Positions 51,792 through 63,604 of a DNA stretch of 64,000 nucleotides are shown here, piece by piece (position 1 is the first letter of the stretch; each line of letters starts with the position of its first letter). Below the pieces are notes generated by a model. The model was not told the DNA's origin and did not search any database. It was given only the letters and a program-made list of their open reading frames with translations. The DNA comes from Epiperipatus broadwayi (lineage: Eukaryota; Onychophora; Udeonychophora; Euonychophora; Peripatidae): NCBI GenBank assembly GCA_028023455.1, contig JAQFVV010000184.1, forward strand, positions 1,364,001 to 1,428,000, given 5' to 3'. A program made the translations under genes and the position numbers.

Positions 51792-53269
51792 TTATTGGTG
51801 ATTGCACTTAGGTTTTATCTGGTGGTTGTCTTTCTCTATTGATCTCACCTCTGCCTCCTCTGGGATGCAGATTTTGATCCCTACGTTCTCGGTCTTCAGT
51901 CCTGTCATATGGACGCTTCCATTCCGTCTCCAATCTTTGTCGTCCATTTTCCTGCCTCCTTGGGTTCCACTCTGTAGAATATCTCCGGTTTTCTTTCCAT
52001 CGTCCACTAGGATCCTATCCATTTTTTATTATAAGTGGTTCTTTTGGAGGCAGTCTAGGTTTATATCCATCCTCCTTCTGTCGGCCCTGGTGGTATCCAA
52101 TGCACTTAGCAACTCAGCCACATGGTCCACCGTCTTCCTCTCTGTACTGATTAGTGTCTGTTCTATCTCTTTTGGGAACCCATGCCTAGTTATCCGAGTA
52201 TTTGCATCTCAGATAATTGGTTTTCGGTCATCATCCGTAACTTGGCTACTTGATGGCGAAAGAATGTTGTAAATGATTCCTCCAGTCTCCATTTCTCCTG
52301 TGTTATCCGATGCAGCATATCTTCTTGGAGTTCCTCACTCCAATAACTGGTCCTCAAAGCCTTGTGATACCCTGCAAATGTGGTGGGTTTCTGGAACAGT
52401 GAGTTCCACCAGACTTGAGATTTGCCCTGCAAGTGACTGCAGGCGACCGCTATCTTGGCCTCCTCATTCATCCTACTAAACTTGAAATACCGTTCCAGGC
52501 TTCCCAAGTGCTCCATAGGGCTTTCTCCAGGATCTCCAGTGAAAACTTGTATTTTTAGAAATTGGTGGAAGCCAACAGGATAATCCATGCGATTCCCATT
52601 GCTCATATCTGTACATTCTCCAGTGATTCTTGGTCCTATGCCCTTTACTTCAGTATTGGCACTGTTATTGGCTGACCTACTTATCCTCTCTTCAAATTTT
52701 GCATCTAACCTTTCTACTGCCTTGACTATCTGGCTTATATCCCACTGCATGCTCATCAGCATCCTATTCTCTTCTACTCTTATCACTTCCACTTCTTTAT
52801 CTAACTTTCTTATTCTCTTCTCTGGCCACCCTATGTCTTCCCTCAGATCAAACTCTGCTGACTCTCTATCTATACTCTCAGCCCTATCTAATTCGTCATA
52901 CACACATGGCTCCATACTCTTTTGTTCATCCCAATTAATTTCTCTGTAAAATCCATTTCTTGTGTCCTTAGCCTCTGATTGCTGGATGACATCATTTCTA
53001 ATTTCTTCTACAGCTTCAGCAATTCTTTTCTGGTTGTCCATTTCTATCTTTATCCGCCATTCTTCCATCCTTCTCTCCTGTCTGTCCATGTATTCTTTCA
53101 TGAATTGCTGTTGCTCAACCCTCATTTGCCTTGGCATATCCATGATATCACTATAGTTTATTTTACCCTTTACTTTCATCTCCTTATCTTCATTCCCTTC
53201 TCTTACTTCCTTTTCTTGAAGGTCCATTTTAGCTTGGGACCTTGTATGCATAGATATCAATTTATTCAA
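51792..53269 (-). pseudogene. Gag of the long-LTR element, frameshifted
   Basis: The main ORF (53269-52190, 359 codons) starts with MNKLISMHTRSQAK, as in many Gypsy-like Gags. It has a long charged, probably coiled-coil middle (residues about 60-190) and then the Gag core with VFTGDPGESPMEHL, SQVWWNSLF, TSYWSEELQED and HRITQEK. A frame change near 52196 interrupts it; the following frame carries ITRHGFPKEIEQ to about 52035, where stops occur. A later arginine-rich stretch (about 51800-52000, with EWNPRRQENGR and RTEDRERR) may be a basic RNA-binding tail. No CCHC zinc knuckle is visible. It is closely parallel in block order to the relics at 1.1 and 18.3 kb. Confidence 0.8.
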
Positions 53270-54840
53270 CCTTTGATCTGTATTTGTTAGTATTGTTTTA
53301 CTAAACTCTTCCGAATATATTTATATAAAAAAATTTCTTTCTACTGACTCTTTGCTTTTTACTTTGATTAGCTTTTAATTTCTTTGTTATCTGTTAGTTA
53401 GCATTTAGACCGCTAGCCAACCCAAACATCCGCACTCTGGTTCACCCTCTTGTTTGCCTGCCTTAGATTCGTTTGACTGCCTGTCCCACCTTGATGATTG
53501 TCCTATGTTTTCCCTACTTATCCAACTCTTTCTCACTATACTTCAATTAATGTACGCACTTCTTATATTTACTAATATTCCGTTTATAATTTTCGATCAC
53601 TTTAAGGTTACGGCTGTTTTTTGAAAAAAAATCATACACATATACATTTCTTTAACGGACTAACTTCCTTCGTTACACACACTATGTTTGTAATTTATAT
53701 TGTCTCTTTACTATTTTAAAATCATACACATATATTTCCTTCCATTTAACAGATATACTTTGTTGTACCGGCTCTGTTGGTAATTTATTGATCAAGTTAT
53801 CCTCACGATTATTTTTAAAATCATACATATATTTTTTCCCCAACTTAACTAATATACTTCGTTACACTTACTACGTTTTGTAATTTATCGATTACTTTAT
53901 TGTCTCGAATATTTAAAATCATACGTATATATTTTCTTCAACCTAACAAGTACACTTCGTTGCCCACATTACTCTTGTAATTTATTGATAACTTTATAAT
54001 TAAGGCTATTTTTTTTCTTAAAAAGAATCATACACATATATATTTCAACTTACTATACATGCGACTATTTGTATTATTTATCATTTATAATATTTTATTT
54101 TCAGCTTGACTGAGATACGCTATTATTAACTCACACATATATATTTCCTTCAACTTAACTTACATACGCGACTATTTATAATGAAAACCTTCCTGAAAAT
54201 CTATTTTTAATTCCTTTTTTTTTTTTTTTTAACTTAACTAGTTTACCTTTCGTTAACAACAATCACATCTAGATAAATCTACGTTTGATCGCTATAATTA
54301 TATTTGAATACACTTTATTATTACGACTATGAATTCATACATCCATTTATTTTTTAACTTAACTGGAATATGCGACTATTAAATCACACATACATATTTC
54401 TTCAACTTAACATATATGCGACTATTTTTATTATTTATCATTAAAACTTTCATGAAACTGTTTTATTCTTTTTTTTCTACTTGACTGACACAATTTATAT
54501 TTCGTTCTCAGCAATTACATCCAGATAATTCTTTGTTCGTGACGATTATATTTGAATACTTCTGGTCTTATATTAAATACGTCACAACGAACTTCAAAAA
54601 CTTTCTTAATATTAAAATTTCCCCCTTCCTTCTATATCCTTTGTATACATTTGACGTCGAAATACATATATGAAGTATTATCAAGTGAAAAAAAATGTAT
54701 CCCCTTCGTCTTTGCTTCTGACCACTCTGATTTACGACGCTAATTTTATATATTTTAAAAACACATATATTTATTTTTTAGAAAATATTTTCGTTATCTT
54801 ATAAAATCAATTCAACATGTGATCACTAATTCACAGCAAT
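53270..54840 (-). repeat. Gag leader with degenerate ~100-bp repeats
   Basis: From about 53600 to 54560 the motif ATCATACACATATA, a CTTCAACTTAAC block and TTCGTTAC..TTTGTAATTTAT or GCGACTATTT recur seven or eight times at roughly 90-120 bp spacing. It is non-coding leader of the LTR element, perhaps a recombination-grown minisatellite. Confidence 0.55.
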
Positions 54841-54844
54841 AGAA

Positions 54845-54864
54845 ATCTCAGACTTGGCCCCCCA
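54845..54864 (-). other. Candidate primer-binding site
   Basis: Three bases after the 5' LTR end, the minus strand reads TGGGGGGCCAAGTCTGAGAT. It starts TGG as required for pairing with a tRNA CCA end and resembles tRNA-Pro-type sites with small differences. The assignment is tentative. Confidence 0.45.
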
Positions 54865-54867
54865 AAA

Positions 54868-57612
54868 TGTAACGGAAACCTGGCGATCGAAAGCTTAAAC
54901 TTCCCTTTTATTTATATATAATGGGGAATTCTTAAAATTCAAGATCATCCACTTTCCGCTACCGCACGCAGAGAGAACATACGGACATAAACGAGTCTAT
55001 ATCCGTACTTGACCGAACCTGTATGCTATACGGGTATAGCCCCAGGTTATATTTCCCGGTCAACTATCTCCCGACTGCTGTAAGATTTTACAGAGTTACA
55101 GCGCTTGGATATTTATAAATTTTAATGGGATCAAAATACTGCACCACTAGCTTCACGTGTTAATTCAGTACTCAAAATGAATAATAATTATTTTCCCAAA
55201 CCCTAAGACTATATTACTTTTTGGAGTGGCGAAGAATGAGACGAAACAGATTTAAATCAATAATAAATATTTAATACAATAAATTATAATAAAAAGAAAC
55301 ACTCTAAATCATTTACAAACAATAAAAACAGATTATTTGCTATAATGCTACAAATAAAATAAAATAGAAGATCCTATAAATGATTGTAATCTGTGAAAAT
55401 AAATTATCCCTTTATAGTCATTCCAAATATTAGAAAGAGTCTAATTAATGTCTATCTCATTAATATCTGGGATTGGCAATTGCATTAAATTAAAAGTATG
55501 TGCACATAAGTTATATAAAATGTATTATACATAATTACCTAGGTTATTAAGTCTTTGAATTAACTTGGAGTCTTGCTGACCGTCCCGTGGAATTTCTCCA
55601 CTTCTTTAGCAGGGAACGGTCGCTCTTTGGTTAGATTTGATTGTGGGAACTCCTCCGTATTTTGGACATCAAGGACAAGGCAAAAACGAACCCTCCGGCA
55701 GGCGCTACATCGGCAGTTGTTACATCGAGACGCGAACCATTAAAGCACGGGAGTCTGGATCGACCGGCGATCGTGACTGGCCCTTAGCCACACATCCTTG
55801 AAGCTTCCCTTATGTTGTAGTTTGTTTTCATGTTCATACAGTTTCAGTCTGCTATGTCGAGGTCCTTTGACTCAGCTTTCTGTTCTTTTTTTCCAAATTT
55901 AACTTTTCATGTCTGCTTTCTATTATATTTTTCTGCTTCTTATCAGAGCAGTGTCCTCACTGAAGTCTCGACCAATACTGTTTTTTAATTAATTAATTAA
56001 TGTCCTTTATTTTTCAAATTCTTTCCTTATCTTGATCTCCTGCTTGGTTTTTCTTTCACACCTTTTTACTTTAAAATGCTTTCAACAACTTATACAAAAT
56101 TACTTTTAATTTGATATAATTTTATAATATAATATTTTACATTTATTTATCAATCACTTTCTTTAATAAAATTATTTCATTTTGACATGCAATAAACCTT
56201 GCTCTCTTTATTCATACATTCACATATGCATTTCATTTTCGTCAAAATGTGTAATTTTAAGAACAGATCTTTATCTTCCGTTGTATTCTAAATTTTACTT
56301 ATATTTTATTAAACTCCCCAACTACCGCTTTTTTTTACATCATTAAGTTTCTATTTTATTTATATTTCCTTTCTCATTTTTTTAATCTTACACTAAACAC
56401 ATGATATCGATATTTCTAACCTTAATATTTCTATTCTTTCTAAAATCTGAACTTTGGAGGGTAAAAGATAAGAATCTTTTCGATTCTAATTCCCTCTCTT
56501 TTCTTAATTAAAACATTTCTTTGTTTATAATTTTTTTAACCTCACTTTTTAATATTCCAAACACAATATTTAATATTCTTTAAATGTTAAATATCTATAT
56601 GTGTGATCGCAGTATGTGCGATCATCACATTACACCGTTCCCCCCCTTTAAATTTTTTTCTTAAAAAATTTTAATTTAACCTTTTTTTACTTTCTTAATC
56701 CATTTTTATACATATTCTTTTATCATAAATTTACATCTTAAATTCTTAGTTTTGCTTTTCTTTTTCATTTTTAGCAAAAATTTTATAATATCTCCATCTA
56801 TTGAATTATTTCAATAAAAATCAATTAATTGATGATTTATGCAACAAAACCTCCTTTTCACTCTTTTCTTGAATCTTATTGGTGTTGAAATTTTGTAACA
56901 AAGAAAATGAAAACTCCCCTTCTCATCATCTTTTCTTGAATCTTATTGGCTGTTAAAATTTTTATATGGCTCCAAAATTAAAATTCTACCTTTTGTTTTA
57001 TTTTGAAAATGATAAATTTTTGACATTTAAAATATTTTTTGATGAAATACAAATAAAATACAAATTATTTTCATATAATATTCAAATAAATATTATTTTC
57101 AAAATATTGATTTAAGAATTATTTATTTATCAAATCGGAAAAAAATCATATAAATTATGATTTTTCTTTTCATGTCAACCTACAAATATTTTTAAAATTA
57201 AAATCAAAATTTATTTTTGAACAAACTTTCGTTATTTTTATAATTGAGAAATTACTAATATACTTTTTAAAACGACTAAAGTGAATATATTTAAAACGTC
57301 AATAACTTTTGAAAATTGATACATTATTTTGTACCAACAATTACGTAATGCATTTCAAGCTAGATGCTCCTAACTACTGTTAGAACCATCTCATATCTAT
57401 TTACTTCTAATATAACTTTAGTGATGAAATTATTCCTAGAGAAGCGACCAGGCAAATTACATCCCTACTCTGACAACCCAACCAGCATTACTAAACCGAT
57501 TTAATCTCGCTATAAACATTACATGAGTTTTATTTCTGCCTCCTACTTGTATATACAGGTTCGAGTCCACAGGATATCTCTGTGACCCGATTAAACCTGT
57601 TCATATCTCACA
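54868..57612 (-). repeat. 5' LTR (right copy), 2.75 kb
   Basis: On the minus strand it begins TGTGAGATATG (57612) and ends CCGTTACA (54868), giving the TG...CA termini usual for LTRs. An AATAAAAGGG polyadenylation-like signal lies near the 3' end (about 54905-54914). A short inverted repeat TGATCGCA/TGCGATCA is near 56603-56623. The right flank is an AT microsatellite and a MITE, so the target duplication cannot be read. Confidence 0.85.
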
Positions 57613-57627
57613 ATATATATATATATC

Positions 57628-57812
57628 ATCAAAACATTCTAAAATAACACTATAAAATTGGAATATTTCTATACAAAATTAAACAAAATCTTTGCTATAG
57701 CCAGTTACTCAAGATGGCATAAAATGCTGTAAACTGACTATAGCAAAGAATTTATGTTTAATTTTATATAGACATATTCAAATTTTGAAGTGTCATTTTA
57801 GACTATTTTGAT
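57628..57812. mobile_element. 185-bp hairpin MITE next to the LTR
   Basis: The left arm 57628-57706 and right arm 57731-57812 are inverted copies over ~80 bp with scattered mismatches, sharing for example TTTGCTATAG.CAGTT and CTATA.AAAATTAAAC. The loop is 24 bp. Both ends sit in TA-rich DNA, which is consistent with a TA target but not provable. It has no coding capacity. Confidence 0.75.
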
Positions 57813-58043
57813 TATATATTGTAATGTCCACTGCTCTATTAGGGTTTTTTACGAGTTCACTACACGTACTCGGTGACCAAATTATGTCCTATCTATTAAA
57901 TTTGTTTCGTCAGACAATTCAGTAAGATTTAATGGATGCAATTATTTTTCCTGGTCACACAACACCCTTTTAACTAATGTAACTACTAAAATAATGGGAT
58001 CATGTAAGCCAGCTTTTAATTTATTTGAAAGGCGCCAGGATTC

Positions 58044-58810
58044 TGTATCGGAATCCACTGGCTAAACCCCTTTTATTTATTTAGTTACGACGAAATTATC
58101 TGGAAACTCCGGAGGATTGAGTTTCAGTACAGCGTTGGCAAAGGTAAATTATATTTTCAAATCTTAATAATTAACATTAATAAATTTATTAATAATCATT
58201 AATAACGTACAATGAATAGTTGGTATTAGAAATAAATATTTTTATTCTAACAAATTAAAATATAAAAATAAAAAAACACATTATGAATTAATTAATTGGA
58301 AAGATGACATGCACGCTAATCCAGATATGAATCAATTAATAAAAAAAAAACAGTTCAACAATTATAGTTCTTAGGTAAACAAGAGTCTCTTGAAGAATAA
58401 AAATTTAAAGTCTTTATCGGGATTATTTTGATCTTATTTTTAAGAATTGTTTGCAAACTTTGTCACAATCGGGAAAAGTTACTCTTAACTTACCAGTAAG
58501 TTGGTGTAGATTTATGGGATCCCGAGCTCATAAGAATTTCCATTGGTCTCTCCTGCCGGCATCTTCCATTATTGTTCCATTCTATAGCTGGAGAAAAGGC
58601 ACGGTTGTAGTGACCCTTTCATTGCAAAAAGCGGTCTTCACAAGGCCCGTTTCCATGCTTGCATGACAGCTTGGTACAGCAAGTGGCGTACCTGTGCAGA
58701 AGTATATTACTGCCACAGGTTATGCTCGTGGAAACCTCCAACTCTCAGACACATAACTAGAAGGTAAAGAGAAGACCTAGATCGAAGTTGTCCTCCTCTT
58801 TTTATACCTC
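58044..58810 (-). promoter_or_regulatory. LTR-like segment with TATA box, probable solo LTR
   Basis: On the minus strand a TATAAAAA box (58806-58799) precedes ~700 bp of less AT-rich, ORF-poor DNA. That DNA ends with AATAAAAGGGGTTTAGCC and GGATTCCGATACA (to 58044), then TGGCGCC eight bases on. The end resembles that of the 54868-57612 LTR (AATAAAAGGG..GTTTAAGC..GTTTCCGTTACA). A donor-like GGTAAGTTAAG occurs near 58484-58494. The 5' end was not located; I infer a related solo LTR. Confidence 0.4.
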
Positions 58811-59429
58811 GATCCAGTTTTTGAAACTTCTGTGCATCCTTTTGTCCTTTTATCAGCATATAAGATAATAATCTTGTACACTCTCTCTTAAATTTAAGTT
58901 ACAAAGTCCTCCTTTCACAAAGTCCCTCTGCCATCTTTAATTAGCTAAAATATTTTTCTTTTAGCTTATCTGGATTAGTAATTTGTGTGTCTTTTGTTCT
59001 TTCCAATTTTTACCTTAATTTTTAATTAGATACAAAAAAAAAAATATGGATGAAAATTTTACTTTCATTGTACATTTAAAAAAAAAAAAAAATTATACAA
59101 ACTAAAAATTTAATTGCTCTTTTTAATAAGAACGCTAAATTTACTTTTTCTTTTTTTTCTTAGCTTTTAAATATCTTACCGGATGCCAATATATTTGTAC
59201 CGTATAAACAAACTGGTACAATATATAATAAAATATGATCTAATTACATTACAGCAAATACTCATAAAGAGTAAGGCCATTCCAACTCCAAGAAAAAAAG
59301 ATAAAAAGCAACCAATTCTAGAGGTAAGTTTTTCAATGACTATTCAAATCAATATGTGAATCACAAATACATCAACATGTCGAATAGACTGATTCATATT
59401 TCAATTTATTTTGTACTTAGTAATAAGGT
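58811..59429. other. No recognised gene
   Basis: This AT-rich DNA may include the upstream (U3) end of the LTR-like segment. Two poly-A/T runs occur near 59033-59092. Confidence 0.35.
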
Positions 59430-61700
59430 CTTTTAACTTCTGCAGAAAACATTTCTCTCTGAAATGCTTCATCACAATGTCTAATTGTAGCTCTTTAATG
59501 AAAATAATCAACATTGCATTTGTTTAGAATGTTTTTGAGATAATCCTTATAATGTAAATGAGGTCTACCTCTCCCACAAAAACCATTCTCAGGTTTATTC
59601 AGAAAGTCTTGCATTATTCATTCATTTTACATGTTCAATCAAAATGAAAAAAGGTTTTTCCAATAGTGGAGTCTATAGTAGTTCATTTAGCAAGTTGAAG
59701 AATGAATATATTGACTGGTTTTAGGATCTTGCTATTACATTTTTAAAATTTTATGGACCATCCTTAAATAAAATTTTAACAAGCATCACTTTCATGTAAT
59801 AAATTAAGAAAAATAACAGTTCTGTATACAGATAATTTAGTACTTGTAATTATGAAATACTTTATCTTAATTTAAGCAGCAGCAGACTGGAGTCTTCTTA
59901 AGTTGATAACTATCCAAATTAAAAGTTGCTAAAAAAATTATTTTCATCACTGACGGATAAAGAATTTGAGTTATTTAAACATTAATTATTAAATTAAATT
60001 TTTGTATATTATACTCAAAATATCAAATAAATTCTAAAGATAATCTTTTGAATTGATAAAAATAAAACAATTTCATCAGTATATTATAAACCCAGAATCC
60101 AAAAAGATGACTTTTTTTTTTCCTTTTAATCAATTCAAATTCAAAATTTCATCATCAAACCTGTATTACATTTTGATAACCATTTTATTAAGCCACCTAT
60201 TAAAAGTTCCAATAATCACTGTCATAAAAATTGAAAAGTGTTGAGTAAATACACATCCTTATTTAATACTAGTTTTCATTTCAAATGCTTCAGATTTTTT
60301 ACTTGCAGTAATTCCATTGTATAAAAGCTACTTTGATTGACAATCAACTAATTTCAAACAATGCCATATATCAATTTAATTAACTGAATCAAAGACCATG
60401 ACCAAATTAATAAAACCAATAAATAAATCTCTTTTGTTTCTGACACTTTTTTTTACATTTTATTGATGATAAAAACCATGTTTTTTTAAGATTACAAAAA
60501 GCTGTTTGCAGGATATTTTTGTTCAAATTTAAATGAGAAGATAAAATCGATATATTATTAGAAGTCATCATCTCAATTCTTACATTATTATTCAAATAAT
60601 AATCATTTTTTTGGAGGAAACGATATATTTAGAATCTCACCTCATTCTTACATTTTTCAATATATCAAAATGCTCCTTCTACCTGTTCAAAATATTGTCA
60701 TCATAATAGAGAATGCTATTACTGGATTTAGTAGGATTGTGTAACTATTTCTCAGACCCACATATTGCTTTCAGTGCATAAAAAAAAGATCTGGAGTGGC
60801 CACAATCAGTGAATATCTGTTCCTCCTTATAATTTTAATTTATTAATTATTTTTAAACTTTTCTCAGTTATTAAACTTTTGCCTTTAAATCTCTATAATT
60901 ATTATGAAATTCCATATTTAATTTATTATTCACAAAAAATGCCATATATTTTATTTTAATCAAATTATTAATAATAAGATCATCTTCAGAAATCAGTCAT
61001 GATTCTTTTTTTTTTAGTGAATTTAGGAATAGATTTATTTGTATTTATAATACACTATTTAAGAAAATTTCACACCTCAGTAATTTGACAATCCTGAAAA
61101 TCCAAATTAGGAATTATAATGTCTAATAGCCATTTAAATTTAATATGTGTAGTAGATATTTCTAAAGGGTGAATATCAATTTTTTTGTGAAGTCTTATTG
61201 TTTAAATGCAACTATCATTTTAATCTTAGATTATACTTATGATCCATTTAATAATCTGTTTGTAAATGTTTGTACAATAGGAACTTCTTTTGTATTTGCC
61301 TTGTAATTATAATGTGGTCTATCAAATGCCAATGTTTAAGTCATGAATACATTCATCTTTCTTTATAACAATTTTTCTGCCTAAACAAAGAGTTTGTCAT
61401 AGTCAATCCATGAGTTGCTCAAAAATGCAATAACAGCAGACCATTTGAATTTCCAGCAACAATATTCATTATTCTTAAGTCTACTATCTGTTTATCACAA
61501 TGAAATATTCAAACTTCTTTTCCTTAATTCTATCAAACCAATGTTTAAGTCATAATATTCATCTTTCTTTATAACAATTTTTCTGCCTAAACAAAGAGTT
61601 TGTCATAGTCAATCCATGAGTTGCTCAAAAATGCAATAACAGCAGACCATTTGAATTTCCAGCAACAATATCCATTATTTGCAGTGGCTAAAGTCTTCTA
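59430..61700 (-). pseudogene. Non-LTR retrotransposon relic (endonuclease + RT)
   Basis: On the minus strand from about 61690 there are endonuclease pieces: NSNGLLLLHF, THGLTMTNSLFRQKN, LKHWHLIDHIII. The DHR-like end comes near 61240. Then come RT pieces: HSRSFFYALKAICGS and KEHFDILKNV (60640-60830), VMVFDSVN (about 60385-60410), GCVFTQHFSIF (about 60215-60250) and YTDEIVLF (about 60080, replacing YADD). Finally there is a C-terminal GFCGRGRPHLHYKDYLKN block (about 59530-59590). The order is that of a common animal APE-type LINE, different from the RTE element at 22-25 kb. Stops and frameshifts are everywhere and no ORF exceeds 65 codons. The clade is not assigned. Confidence 0.75.
61327..61690. 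repeat. Direct duplication inside the LINE relic
   Basis: Blocks 61327-61490 and 61539-61690 are near-identical (spacing about 211 bp), each running from CCAATGTTTAAGTCAT to TTCCAGCAACAATAT. They duplicate part of the endonuclease region, most likely after the element died because the duplication breaks the frame. Confidence 0.75.
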
Positions 61701-62649
61701 TCTGTATTTGTATCAACACCTGTGTTGAATGAAAAAAGGGATCTTTTCATGATATTACTTTAATAATACTATCCAGCATGGAGTAATATGCAGCATATAT
61801 ATATTGAAGCGATATTTATATATGCTTCATGTCTTTTAGAAAAGTTTATTTTAAAAGTAAAAATTTTCAACAATTTTAATAAATAAAAATTATATATACA
61901 ATTTATATGCACAGATAAATGTATACAGTATGATTAATTATAAATATATTTTAAAAGTATATTAGAATAAAATGTGTTTTTTTTTTCTATTAACAATTAT
62001 AAAGTAGAAATGACATTCTTAAAAAAAGTAATTAAAATTCTTATAAACAGTTCAAATAATTAAGAAGATAACTATCTGCTATAATTTATGCTGTTAGTTT
62101 AGTCCCTTTCAAAGATAAAGCTTTGTAAATGTCATGATGGTGAAAATGAGCACAGACCAAAATGAAATTGAAGAGTTATTTACCACCAATAGATTAATGT
62201 ATTGAAACAACAGGCAATGAATTGAATTTTTGCTGATAAGCTAACTCTAGGAATTATAAATACGCGTATAAAAATACGCGGTATAAATCATTGTGCTCAA
62301 TATTTACTTCTGATTGTTTATTGCATATATACTTTGAAATATCATTGCAGTTATACTTTGATTGCTGAACTATTATTGATTAATGCTGAATCATTATTGC
62401 TCCTTAGTTCTTGATTGTGCTTTCAATATACTTATAGTGCTTAATGTTAAAAAATGCAATGGAAGAATAGAGAAGCTACAATCTACTTCACTCTTGCCAG
62501 CTAACAGAGTGCAGGCTAAAGATCTGTAGAGAAAGTACAGAAAGGAACCATAAGTTAATGTAGAAACAGAGTTGTCCATTATATGCCTAAACTTTGAGTA
62601 ACTGCTAATAATGGAGAGAAACTAGCCATCAATCAACAAATAAACTACT
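61701..62649. other. No recognised gene
   Basis: This is AT-rich DNA. A small direct pair TACGCG.TATAAA is near 62261-62286. No other structure was seen. Confidence 0.4.
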
Positions 62650-62756
62650 ATAAACAGAGCAAAACTCTCCATACAGTATTGCCACCTGTGCTAAACAGAG
62701 TAATCAATGGATGCCAGAAGGCTTGTGCATAAAATCCCTATCTAATGCCTACTCAT

Positions 62757-62811
62757 CCAATATCCCCAGACTAGTTTCTGGCTTGTGGCCTTCGTCAGTG
62801 AGGAGCTTTGG
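62757..62811 (-). ncRNA. Hammerhead ribozyme, 456-bp family, copy c
   Basis: Minus strand: stem I outer CCAA/UUGG, inner CCUCA/UGGGG, core CUGACGA (62798-62792). Stem II is GGC/GCC with loop CACAA, GAAAC follows (62778-62774), then the UA loop and GUC (62771-62769). Predicted cleavage follows C62769. Compared with copy b, stem II has A-U replaced by G-C, a compensatory change. Confidence 0.75.
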
Positions 62812-63212
62812 ATCTGAGAGCACTGCATCTAGATCTTAGGATCTAATGCAACCCTCTAGCAACCACCTTTTATCTCCACTTAACTACAAAACTATGAGAA
62901 TGAAATTGAAAACACAAAAATATTTTCCAATCTAAGCTCAATAGCTTATATAGTCATATGGGTCTGAACTCAGTTCAGCACCCATACATTTTGGTGTCTT
63001 TGGCTCTTTTACAACCATAGCCACCACTATCCTATTAGGCAGGAATGGTGTTAAACCATTAAGCATCACATGATCACATTTCCTATAATAGCACATTAAT
63101 TGTTGATAAACAGAGCAAAACTCTCCATACAGTATTGCCACCTGTGCTAAACAGAGTAATCAATGGATGCCAGAAGGCTTGTGCATAAAATCCCTATCTA
63201 ATGCCTACTCAT

Positions 63213-63267
63213 CCAATATCCCCAGACTAGTTTCTGGCTTGTGGCCTTCGTCAGTGAGGAGCTTTGG
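63213..63267 (-). ncRNA. Hammerhead ribozyme, 456-bp family, copy d
   Basis: It is identical to copy c over the 55-nt fold and exactly 456 bp away. Cleavage at both would release one 456-nt monomer from a transcript of the tandem. Confidence 0.75.
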
Positions 63268-63604
63268 ATCTGAGAGCACTGCATCTAGATCTTAGGATCT
63301 AATGCAACCCTCTAGCAACCACCTTTTATCTCCACTTAACTACAAAACTATGAGAATGAAATTGAAAACACAAAAAATATTTTCAATCTAAGCTCAATAG
63401 CTTATATAGTCATGATCAGAGCGAGAAGCTCATCATTCAAACTTAGTCTGTAATTATTATGTAACTAGTTTTATATCAGAACAACTGGCTCTTCATTTAG
63501 TGATTTAGCTGGTGATAATTATGCAGTACGTATTTTAATTGGCAGCAATCCTTTGTTTTTCTCCGTCTGACTGGACCATTCATTTTTTAACCTTGAATTA
63601 ATAT

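Larger units (their letters stand above)
49188..57612 (-). mobile_element. Long-LTR retroelement with gag only, minus strand
   Basis: Two long direct repeats (49188-51235 and 54868-57612) flank 3.6 kb of internal DNA on the minus strand. The order 5' to 3' is LTR (57612 to 54868), primer-binding-like site, ~1.6-kb leader with degenerate repeats, gag (53269 to about 51790), and second LTR (51235 to 49188). No protease, RT, RNase H or integrase reading frame is seen, and the space after gag (about 550 bp) is too small for one. It would depend on a helper element. LTR copies differ by few substitutions, one ~670-bp segment and small indels. Confidence 0.85.
62650..63413 (-). repeat. 456-bp-family repeat: tandem 1.7-mer
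   Basis: Two head-to-tail copies have an exact 456-bp offset (CAGAGCAAAACTCTCC at 62655 and 63111). The second copy stops after TATATAGTCAT at 63413. The two copies are almost identical where they overlap. The sense strand is taken as minus because the hammerhead lies there. No ORF; the minus ORF at 62938-63141 is incidental. A GTTCAGACCC stretch resembles a pol III B box. Confidence 0.85.

Noticed and set aside
52273-53290. Plus-strand ORFs opposite gag as genes
   Set aside because: They are antisense shadows of the charged gag frame, rich in serine and leucine, with no domains.
62938-63141. 67-codon minus ORF as a protein of the 456-bp repeat
   Set aside because: The frame is not kept in the 35.9-36.1 kb copy; the repeat looks non-coding.
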